Assembly (NCBI GenBank): GCA_945919165.1
Contig: CAMEIZ010000111.1
Coordinates: 1 to 5,789, forward strand
Reading direction: 5' to 3'
Source of the DNA: an uncultured Traorella sp.
GTDB taxonomy: Bacteria; Bacillota_I; Bacilli_A; Erysipelotrichales; Erysipelotrichaceae
DNA: 5,789 nt
Of the stretch, positions 1-5,400 are shown one piece after another (position 1 is the stretch's first letter; every line of letters starts with the position of its first letter). Under the pieces are notes generated by a model, which was given only the letters and a program-made list of their open reading frames with translations, was not told the origin of the DNA and ran no database searches. The position numbers and the translations under genes were made by a program.

Positions 1-2
1 GT

Positions 3-323
3 CTTCAGGAAATAGGTGGTTCAGCATTCCTAGGATGCAGAAAGGTTCAATCAATTACCATCCCATCTACCGTTATTAAAATAGGTACGGCAGCACTCAC
101 TTCTTTCAAAGAAGTTATATTAAAAAACGATCTGTGTCTTGAGGATTGTATGATGGTAGGAAATGATGTAAAAGAAGATGGTGTTATTGAATCTTTGGGT
201 ATTCCTTTATTTTTAGTAAAAGACTACCTTTTAAACAGTGATCAACTGCCTATCATGTGTAAGTGGCAAGGCAGTGGCAAAGATTTTTATGATTTTACAG
301 AGAAATTGCCTGATGTAAAATAA
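3..323 (+). CDS. Chimeric 3' gene end: BspA-like LRR running into HAD hydrolase C-terminus (partial)
   Basis: The gene is cut by the left edge; 106 codons and a TAA stop are visible. Residues 1-34 read as BspA-type leucine-rich repeat (LRR_5 style): IGGSAFLGC, then SITIPSTV, then IGTAAL, with the two IG motifs 23 residues apart, the usual period. Residues 35-106 read as the C-terminus of a HAD-superfamily hydrolase: an acidic motif IV region MMVGNDVKEDG (D55 and D59 candidate Mg ligands) followed by LGIPLFLVKDYLLN, typical of small Bacillota HAD phosphatases. BspA repeats are normally found in surface proteins and HAD enzymes are cytosolic, so the join is odd. HAD motifs I-III (nucleophile Asp, Thr/Ser, Lys) are not in the visible part, and the LRR occupies the place where the preceding HAD core should be. 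If the frame is real, the product is probably not an active phosphatase. It may be a recombination scar or an assembly chimera. The HAD call for the tail is firm; the nature of the whole gene is not. Confidence 0.75.
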   Translation, partial: LQEIGGSAFLGCRKVQSITIPSTVIKIGTAALTSFKEVILKNDLCLEDCMMVGNDVKEDGVIESLGIPLFLVKDYLLNSDQLPIMCKWQGSGKDFYDFTEKLPDVK

Positions 324-354
324 AATCAGTTTCACGAACTGATTTTATTTTTTT
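322..354. terminator. Intrinsic terminator between convergent genes
   Basis: A perfect 10-bp stem (AAAATCAGTT at 322-331 pairing with AACTGATTTT at 337-346) has a 5-nt loop. On the plus strand it is followed by A and seven T (348-354), a good rho-independent terminator for the HAD-tail gene, whose stop at 321-323 touches the stem. On the minus strand the same hairpin is followed by A and only four T (317-320), so it may also end the ABC operon, more weakly. The stop codon of the second ABC gene (332-334) lies inside the loop, and its last codons form one arm of the stem. Confidence 0.8.
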
Positions 355-2011
355 CCTGTTCAACTTTTCCGTCTTTTAAATAAATCAGATGATCTTCTTC
401 ACGTAAGATTTCCTGATGATGGGTGATTGACAATATCAAATGATCTTTTGCAATCTGATCGATGACTTCCAACATTTTCTTTTCTGATACCACATCCAGA
501 TTGGCACTCATTTCATCCAGCAGAAAAATCAAAGGATTTGCAATAAGAGCTCGTGCAATTGATAACAGCTGACACTGCCCTTTTGAAAAAGAATTTTCAT
601 TGACAATTGTATCATATCCTTTTTCCAAGCTCATCGCTGTTTCATGAAGACCGCATAATTTCATGACTCGAATCACATCTTCATCACTATAACGTTCATC
701 TTTCAATGTGATCTGTTCCTTTAAAGTTCCCAGAATGAACATAAAATTTTGATCTACACGTCCAAATATTTTCCTTAAATCTTCTTTTCTGATTTCATGA
801 GGATGAATACCGTTAATGGTTATACTGCCCTTTGTAGGAGGATACAGACCCATTACCAAATTAAATAAAGTTGATTTACCTACTCCTGTTCTTCCGATTA
901 TAACATTTCGCCTAGACTGATCAAACACAAATGATACATCCTTCAATACTGAAACATCCTGATCATATTCAAAAAAGACATGATCAAATTTAAGAACCAG
1001 TGAATCGTTCTTTTTTAAATCTTCCATTTTTTTATTACGCTGTATTTCTTCTTCTTCAATTTCATAAAAACGATTGATTCTTCGAATTCCTGAAACAGCC
1101 TGTTGAATAGACTGAAGCTCCATACCCAGACTTTCAATAGGTGCAAATAATTTCGTCATCAAATCAACACTTGCCGCACACATTCCGATTGTCAATTGAG
1201 AGGATATCCATTCACCGCTTGTCAGAAACACAATAAATACAATGACCAGTGATAACACAATCTGAGTAATTGGTGAATACAGAGAATCAAAGAAATTAAT
1301 TCTTTCATTTGTTGTGAATACGGCTTCTGCACTATTTTCAAATTTATTCTGATGATAGTGATGGCGATGAAATACTTTCATAATGCGGGCTGTATGAACA
1401 CTGTCAGCAATGGTTTTCGTCATATTGGCGATATTCAAACGATTTTCCATTTGGCTTGTCAGCATTTTTTTCTGGACAAAACGAGTAAATATCATCAGAA
1501 GAGGCAATAAAATAACTAAAAGAATCGCCAGTTCTTTTGAAAATAATAAAATGGTAACAAGTATACCGATTATTTTAAAACAATTCACAATCATGGCAAT
1601 AACACCATTTGAAAACACTGATGAAATCGTCTGAGCATCATTTAAAAAGTAAGAAGCAATATAGGCCGGATCTTCTTTTGTGAAATAACTTGTTTTGATA
1701 CGGGTTAATTTGGCCATCATTTCATTACAGATTAATTGCGTAAGTGATTGACCTATCCATGCCAGACCTGTTTCCTTGGCCAATTCAAACAAATTCGTCA
1801 AGACTAAAACACCATAATAAGCCAAAGCTCCCATGAACAATAAATCAGTGCGTTGTTTCTCAAATATACCATCAATTAAATAACGCAGAACCTGAGCCGG
1901 AACCAATGAAATCAAAACCGTTGCCACAAGCAGCAAACAAAACAGAAAAAACATGACACGATGCTGATTCACCATTTTCACTATACATTGTGTCAGAAAT
2001 GATCGTTTCAT
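332..2011 (-). CDS. ABC exporter half-transporter, consensus ATP site subunit
   Basis: A 559-aa fusion of a six-helix membrane domain and an ATPase domain, the layout of type IV (B-family) ABC exporters that move drugs, peptides or lipids out across the cytoplasmic membrane. Hydrophobic segments lie near residues 20-40, 55-78, 135-158, 160-178, 250-265 and 275-292. The ATPase domain runs from about residue 338. Its Walker A is canonical (GRTGVGKST, 373-381), as are the Q-loop Gln421 (VDQNF), Walker B with catalytic Glu500 (FLLDE), D-loop NLD and H-loop His531. The signature is FSKGQ (475-479) instead of LSGGQ. I start at the ATG at 2009-2011, not the GTG at 2048-2050, because AAGGTG lies 6 nt upstream of this ATG and the gene then begins 1 nt after the previous stop; the GTG has no ribosome site and would add 13 residues. 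It pairs with the preceding gene, to which its ATPase motifs are complementary. Substrate cannot be read from sequence; BmrCD, LmrCD and EfrCD are the family models. Confidence 0.93.
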   Translation of the reverse strand: MKRSFLTQCIVKMVNQHRVMFFLFCLLLVATVLISLVPAQVLRYLIDGIFEKQRTDLLFMGALAYYGVLVLTNLFELAKETGLAWIGQSLTQLICNEMMAKLTRIKTSYFTKEDPAYIASYFLNDAQTISSVFSNGVIAMIVNCFKIIGILVTILLFSKELAILLVILLPLLMIFTRFVQKKMLTSQMENRLNIANMTKTIADSVHTARIMKVFHRHHYHQNKFENSAEAVFTTNERINFFDSLYSPITQIVLSLVIVFIVFLTSGEWISSQLTIGMCAASVDLMTKLFAPIESLGMELQSIQQAVSGIRRINRFYEIEEEEIQRNKKMEDLKKNDSLVLKFDHVFFEYDQDVSVLKDVSFVFDQSRRNVIIGRTGVGKSTLFNLVMGLYPPTKGSITINGIHPHEIRKEDLRKIFGRVDQNFMFILGTLKEQITLKDERYSDEDVIRVMKLCGLHETAMSLEKGYDTIVNENSFSKGQCQLLSIARALIANPLIFLLDEMSANLDVVSEKKMLEVIDQIAKDHLILSITHHQEILREEDHLIYLKDGKVEQEKNKISS

Positions 2012-2012
2012 C

Positions 2013-3704
2013 CTAGACACCTTCTTTCTGAAGCTGTTGATAGGTAGCACAGGTTTTCATCAGCTCATCATGGGTTCCTATCTGATAAGAACCATTTTCA
2101 AGACAAAGTATTCGATCACATTTTCGAAGTATTCCCGTCTTATGAGTCGTTAATAAAATACCCTGATTCTTGTGATGCTTTCTTAAATTGTCAAATACTT
2201 CATCTCCTGTTTTCTCATCTAATGCCGCAAATGGATCATCTAACAGCATAAAACAAGTTGTACGATATAAAGCTCTTGCCAGTGCAATACGTTGTTGCTG
2301 ACCATTTGACATAGCCATCCCACTGCTGCCAACAGACGTTTTTTCTTTCTTTGGCATTTTCATTAAATCCTCTTCAAAGCAGGCATCAGCAAGTGCTTCT
2401 TTCATATTTCCCTTTCTGCCCATTTCAATATTTTCCTGAATTGTATCACTCATCAAATAAGGATCATGTCCCATATACGATAAAAGATTAGAAGAACAGC
2501 TGGCACATTTTTCTTCATGATCAAAAAGAATCGTTCCTTCATATGGATATTCCTGCAGCAATGACAAAAGCAGTGTTGATTTACCCTGAGCCACCAATGA
2601 ACAAACACCCAGTATTTCTCCCTTTTTCAATTCAAAACTGATATTTTGAAATACTGGCTCATTTGCATTTGGGTAAGTAAAACATAAATTCTTAACCTGC
2701 ATTGTTTCTGCCTGACAATCCGCATCATTGGGCAGCATAAGAGTCTCATGTTTCATATACTGCTTCACTCTTTGCCAGCTTACTTTCGCTTTCTGCGTAA
2801 TATTAAATACTTTGGCAGCTTTGCTTGCCTTATCTGCTAACAGGGCATAAATTGCAAGATAAGCAGTAAAATCTCCAATACTCCAGCTTTTTGAAATAAC
2901 ATACTGACCGCCTATCAGAATCACAATGACAATTCCTGACATCGATAAAATCTGGTAAATCGGAATCAGGGCATTTTCCAGCATAGCAACACTAAAAGCT
3001 TTCTTTTTCAAATCCTGCTGTACACGTTCATATTCCTTTTGTGCTTTATCTTCCATCGAATGTGTCCGATATAGTAAAATATGAGAACATTGTTCCAATG
3101 TCAAATTGGCGTTATAAGAGCTGGCTTCACGATAAATACTCGTCTTTTTCTCAACAAAGCGTTTCATGAGCGTAGCCATTAAACTAGCTAAAGGAATACA
3201 TAAGGATGCAATCAGTGAAAGCTTAACATCATACATCAGCATACCGCCAAAATAAGATATAATCAGCATACCGGTGTCAAATACTTCTGTCATGACTTTA
3301 CGCATTCCCTCAGCACACAAATCAACATCACTCAACATTCTGGTGATATGATCCCCACTTTGAGATTGTTCTATTTTATCCAAAGGCTCAAGAATCATCT
3401 GCGTAAACATGATTTTGCGCATACTAAAAGCTGTACGATTTGCAAATCTTCTCGTATAATAGCGTTTTATAAGTCTTAAAAGCTGTATCAATGATACAAT
3501 CAGCACAAAAACAACTGCTGAACGTATCAGCTCATCAACATGCTCATATTCAAGCAGTGTATCCAAAAGTCTTCCCTGTGCAACATTTACACTGACCATA
3601 AAAAGCGAACATAATGTTCCTGTTACAACAATCCAAAAAACAAGTAATTTTTCTTTATAGAAATAACTGCTGATTTTGTCTGCCGGATATTCTTTCTTTT
3701 TCAT
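2013..3704 (-). CDS. ABC exporter half-transporter, degenerate ATP site subunit
   Basis: A 563-aa membrane-plus-ATPase half-transporter, the partner of the next gene in a presumed heterodimeric exporter of the BmrCD/TM287-288 kind. Hydrophobic segments lie near residues 20-40, 62-78, 143-158, 161-180, 250-268 and 277-297; the ATPase domain starts near 335. Its own ATP site is eroded: Walker A reads SLVAQGKST (369-377), with Ser for the first Gly of GxxxxGKS; the Q-loop Gln is His413 (MGHDP); the catalytic Glu after Walker B is Asp490 (LLDDPFAALD). The signature is MSNGQ (465-469), and His521 of the H-loop is kept. In such heterodimers this subunit mostly binds ATP at its own site and lends its signature to the partner's active site. 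ATG 3702-3704 is the only sensible start: an in-frame stop lies just upstream at 3720-3722 and the next Met is inside the first helix. No clear ribosome binding site precedes it; a predicted promoter ends almost at the ATG. Its stop is 1 nt from the next start, so the pair is co-transcribed. Confidence 0.93.
   Translation of the reverse strand: MKKKEYPADKISSYFYKEKLLVFWIVVTGTLCSLFMVSVNVAQGRLLDTLLEYEHVDELIRSAVVFVLIVSLIQLLRLIKRYYTRRFANRTAFSMRKIMFTQMILEPLDKIEQSQSGDHITRMLSDVDLCAEGMRKVMTEVFDTGMLIISYFGGMLMYDVKLSLIASLCIPLASLMATLMKRFVEKKTSIYREASSYNANLTLEQCSHILLYRTHSMEDKAQKEYERVQQDLKKKAFSVAMLENALIPIYQILSMSGIVIVILIGGQYVISKSWSIGDFTAYLAIYALLADKASKAAKVFNITQKAKVSWQRVKQYMKHETLMLPNDADCQAETMQVKNLCFTYPNANEPVFQNISFELKKGEILGVCSLVAQGKSTLLLSLLQEYPYEGTILFDHEEKCASCSSNLLSYMGHDPYLMSDTIQENIEMGRKGNMKEALADACFEEDLMKMPKKEKTSVGSSGMAMSNGQQQRIALARALYRTTCFMLLDDPFAALDEKTGDEVFDNLRKHHKNQGILLTTHKTGILRKCDRILCLENGSYQIGTHDELMKTCATYQQLQKEGV
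2018..2024 (-). promoter_or_regulatory. Ribosome binding site of second ABC gene
   Basis: GAAGGTG on the minus strand, 6 nt before the ATG at 2011. It lies within the last codons of the upstream ABC gene and decides the start in favour of 2011 over the GTG at 2050. Confidence 0.7.
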
Positions 3705-3710
3705 ACTTTT

Positions 3711-3739
3711 ATGATAGTATTAAAAAAATAACAAATCAA
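3711..3739 (-). promoter_or_regulatory. Predicted promoter of ABC gene pair
   Basis: On the minus strand TTGATT (3734-3739), a 17-nt spacer, then TATCAT (3711-3716). These match sigma-A -35 and -10 boxes at four and four or more positions with ideal spacing. Only 6 nt (AAAAGT) separate the -10 box from the ATG at 3704, so the transcript would start at or within a few nt of the start codon. The region is very AT-rich, which makes chance matches easier. Confidence 0.45.
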
Positions 3740-3766
3740 TAAAAATACATAATTTTTTTCTTCCAT

Positions 3767-4012
3767 TTATGGCTTTGTACTTTCGATAAACCATCGATTC
3801 CTTTCATAAAAAAGCCTTCTTTCCTGATTCTGAATGCGACAGCGATACAACACGCCACATCCGCCAACTTCACTTGTCGCATTTCTTATTTCCAGTATAC
3901 GATCAATCGGGTATTTTTCTCCATTTTCCCAAACAATCATCAAAGGTTTAATTTTCCCCTCTTTGTCCACAAGGCAGATAACACTGACATAACGTTTATA
4001 CAGCTGCATCAT
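3767..4012 (-). CDS. Small protein of unknown function coupled to the Y-family polymerase
   Basis: An 81-aa soluble protein with no signal peptide or membrane segment. I do not recognise a named family. It looks like a compact, mainly beta-strand protein: RYVSVICLVDKEGKI, then PLMIVWENGEKYPIDRIL, then GGCGVLYRCRI, then RLFYERNRWFIE, giving alternating hydrophobic strands and turns at EG, NG and ER. From memory, similar short proteins with a VWEDG...YEID...GG.G..Y.CRI...FYE..RWFVE pattern sit next to Y-family polymerase genes in other Firmicutes, but I cannot check this here. Cysteines are at 13, 52 and 58; no metal-binding pair spacing is evident. Its ATG overlaps the polymerase stop as ATGA (4009-4012), which implies translational coupling. 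AGGA lies 8 nt upstream (4021-4024), favouring Met1 over the adjacent Met2. A role as a polymerase accessory or regulator is an inference from position only. Confidence 0.85.
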   Translation of the reverse strand: MMQLYKRYVSVICLVDKEGKIKPLMIVWENGEKYPIDRILEIRNATSEVGGCGVLYRCRIQNQERRLFYERNRWFIESTKP

Positions 4013-5256
4013 GAGAAGTATCCTACTGGAAAGATGGTATGATCATTTTTAGGATCAAAACCACTTAATTCCTCATCAATCAGCATACTGCAGCGCTTTA
4101 CAGCATCATGGCCATAAAGGCTTCGTATCTGATCAATCGTTTCTTCAAGCTGTCGTTTTCTTTGCCGACTGTTTTCATTTTCAAACAATGACATCTGATA
4201 TTCCTGTTTTTCCATCTGAAGCTTTGACAATGTTACTGTAACACTTCTTAAAGGCTTTAAAAAATCATAGTTTTTCTCTAACAGTTCCATAACAGCCGCC
4301 ATCATTTCATCACTGTCATTTGTTGCCCGCTCTATTTTTTTCTGTCTGGAAAAGCTTTTCAAATCTTTATCTCTAAGATGAATGCTGACGCATTTTCCTT
4401 CAAGTCCCTGTTCTCTTGCACGCTGCGCCACCGATTCACACAAAACATAAAAGACAATTTTAGCCTCTTCCATATTCCGGATATCTTTGGGTGTTGTAAT
4501 ACCATTACCAATCGACTTAGCTTCTTCTGCAGAACCAACAAAAGCTACTTCACTTTGATCATAGCCATTCGCAAACCAGTAAATAATTTCTCCCATTTTC
4601 CCAAGATTACGTTTTAATACATTTACATCAAAGCAAGCCAAATCACCAATGGTTTCAATACCATAAAGATTTAATTTGGCCTGTGTAGCTCTGCCGACAC
4701 ACAAAAGATCCTGTACAGGAAGATCCCATGCTTTATATTTGTAGTTATCACGATTGATTTCCACAAGTCCCATTGGCTTGATCATATCACTTCCCAGTTT
4801 CGCAAAAATTTTATTAAAGCTAAGTCCGATTGAAATTGTCAGACCTACTTCTTCCAATACTCTTTGCTGGATGATTTCTGCGATTTTTTTAGGATTTCCA
4901 TATAAAGAAACACTATTACTGATATCTACCCAAGCTTCATCTAATCCAAAACTTTCTACACGATCACTGTATTCACGATAAATATTTTTAACTTTTTCCG
5001 TATAATAGAGATATTCTTCATAATGCGGATGCACAATGAGCAAATGCGGACATTTTTTATAAGCCTCTCGTAAAGATTCACCGGTTTTGATCTTATACTT
5101 CTTCGCCAGATCATTTTTGGCTAAAATGATCCCATGACGGCTTTCTTCATGACCGCCTACTGCCATTGCTATATTTCTTAATTCAGGAGCCATCATTTCC
5201 TCAATCTGTGCATAGCAGTGATTAATATCACAATGTAGGATCACTCTCTCTTTCAT
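4009..5256 (-). CDS. dinB: Y-family translesion DNA polymerase (Pol IV/UmuC-like)
   Basis: A 415-aa Y-family polymerase that copies past damaged template bases in the cytoplasm. The palm holds the first metal ligand Asp10 in HCDINHCYAQIE, with Tyr15 as the likely steric gate against ribonucleotides (preceded by Cys14, where Phe/Tyr is common), and the second acidic pair Asp106-Glu107 in ESFGLDEAWVDIS. The conserved SIGLSFNKIFAKLGSD (142-157) follows, then a helix-hairpin-helix thumb stretch LLCVGRATQAKLNLYGIETIGDLA cut across 184-207, and a little-finger domain at about 240-345. QMSLF (354-358) fits the beta-clamp binding motif. Length is slightly above that of the E. coli Pol IV (351 aa), with a roughly 55-residue tail after the clamp motif. 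All catalytic residues are present. The start ATG at 5254-5256 has a strong GGGAGG 7 nt upstream. It is divergent from a LexA-like repressor and overlaps the 81-aa gene, which suggests damage-inducible expression. Whether it is closer to DinB or to Gram-positive UmuC-type enzymes needs a tree. Confidence 0.95.
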   Translation of the reverse strand: MKERVILHCDINHCYAQIEEMMAPELRNIAMAVGGHEESRHGIILAKNDLAKKYKIKTGESLREAYKKCPHLLIVHPHYEEYLYYTEKVKNIYREYSDRVESFGLDEAWVDISNSVSLYGNPKKIAEIIQQRVLEEVGLTISIGLSFNKIFAKLGSDMIKPMGLVEINRDNYKYKAWDLPVQDLLCVGRATQAKLNLYGIETIGDLACFDVNVLKRNLGKMGEIIYWFANGYDQSEVAFVGSAEEAKSIGNGITTPKDIRNMEEAKIVFYVLCESVAQRAREQGLEGKCVSIHLRDKDLKSFSRQKKIERATNDSDEMMAAVMELLEKNYDFLKPLRSVTVTLSKLQMEKQEYQMSLFENENSRQRKRQLEETIDQIRSLYGHDAVKRCSMLIDEELSGFDPKNDHTIFPVGYFS

Positions 5257-5263
5257 TTTCTCG

Positions 5264-5269
5264 CCTCCC
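5264..5269 (-). promoter_or_regulatory. Strong ribosome binding site of polymerase gene
   Basis: GGGAGG on the minus strand, 7 nt before the ATG at 5256. It fixes the start. It lies where the predicted transcript would begin, so the leader would be very short if the promoter call at 5275-5303 is right. Confidence 0.75.
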
Positions 5270-5274
5270 GTTTT

Positions 5275-5303
5275 ATTATTTCACTTTAAATCTCATTTAT
5301 CAA
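5275..5303 (-). promoter_or_regulatory. Predicted promoter of polymerase gene
   Basis: On the minus strand TTGATA (5298-5303), a 17-nt spacer, then AATAAT (5275-5280): five of six matches to each sigma-A box. The start point would fall near 5268, at the ribosome site, which is tight. No better pair was found between 5304 and 5363, where a TTGTTA lacks a good -10 at proper spacing. The -35 box is one arm of the near-palindrome at 5298-5315. Confidence 0.45.
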
Positions 5304-5315
5304 TATATTTTGATA
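5298..5315. promoter_or_regulatory. Near-palindrome, possible operator over polymerase -35
   Basis: TATCAATATATTTTGATA: 6-bp perfect arms TATCAA and TTGATA around a 6-bp centre, eight of nine base pairs symmetric. The left arm is the complement of the predicted -35 box of the polymerase gene, so a bound protein would block it. It differs in sequence from the palindrome at 5364-5389. The AT-rich context weakens the call. Confidence 0.35.
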
Positions 5316-5353
5316 CTTTTTTTACGTTATTTTTTAATATAACAAATTATATG

Positions 5354-5382
5354 TTGCATTTAACAAGTTTATTTGATAATAT
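5354..5382 (+). promoter_or_regulatory. Predicted promoter of repressor gene
   Basis: TTGCAT (5354-5359), a 17-nt spacer, then TAATAT (5377-5382), with TG at 5374-5375 giving an extended -10 (TGATAATAT). The start point would be near 5389, just at the ribosome site GAGGTG (5389-5394), which lies 6 nt before the ATG. The -10 lies in the middle of the palindrome at 5364-5389, as expected for an autorepressed gene. Confidence 0.5.
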
Positions 5383-5389
5383 AAACTTG
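5364..5389. promoter_or_regulatory. Palindromic operator candidate over repressor -10
   Basis: Perfect 9-bp inverted arms, CAAGTTTAT (5364-5372) and ATAAACTTG (5381-5389), with an 8-bp spacer TTGATAAT. The size and the position across the -10 box suit a dimer of an XRE-type repressor, most simply the divergent gene's own product. It stops right before the ribosome site. A transcription terminator is unlikely, since no gene ends here and no T-run follows. Confidence 0.6.
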
Positions 5390-5394
5390 AGGTG
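5389..5394 (+). promoter_or_regulatory. Ribosome binding site of repressor gene
   Basis: GAGGTG, 6 nt before the ATG at 5401. It adjoins the right arm of the palindrome and fixes the start of the repressor. Confidence 0.7.
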
Positions 5395-5400
5395 AAAACA

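Noticed and set aside
1410..1634. Plus-strand open frame of 74 codons
   Set aside because: It lies wholly inside the membrane domain of an ABC gene on the other strand, and its protein has no recognisable features.
2012..2050. GTG start giving the second ABC protein 13 more residues
   Set aside because: No ribosome binding site precedes it; the ATG at 2011 has AAGGTG 6 nt upstream and starts 1 nt after the previous stop.
3705..3766. Terminator between the 81-aa gene and the first ABC gene
   Set aside because: The gap has A/T runs but no stem with any G-C pairs; read-through from the polymerase gene cannot be excluded.
4359..4981. Short open frames inside the polymerase gene on both strands
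   Set aside because: They overlap the conserved polymerase coding sequence, lack ribosome sites, and look like shadow frames.
5341..5355. AACA-N7-TGTT as a LexA (DinR) box
   Set aside because: The Gram-positive LexA box is GAAC-N4-GTTC; both the spacing and the outer bases differ, and AT-rich DNA gives such matches easily.
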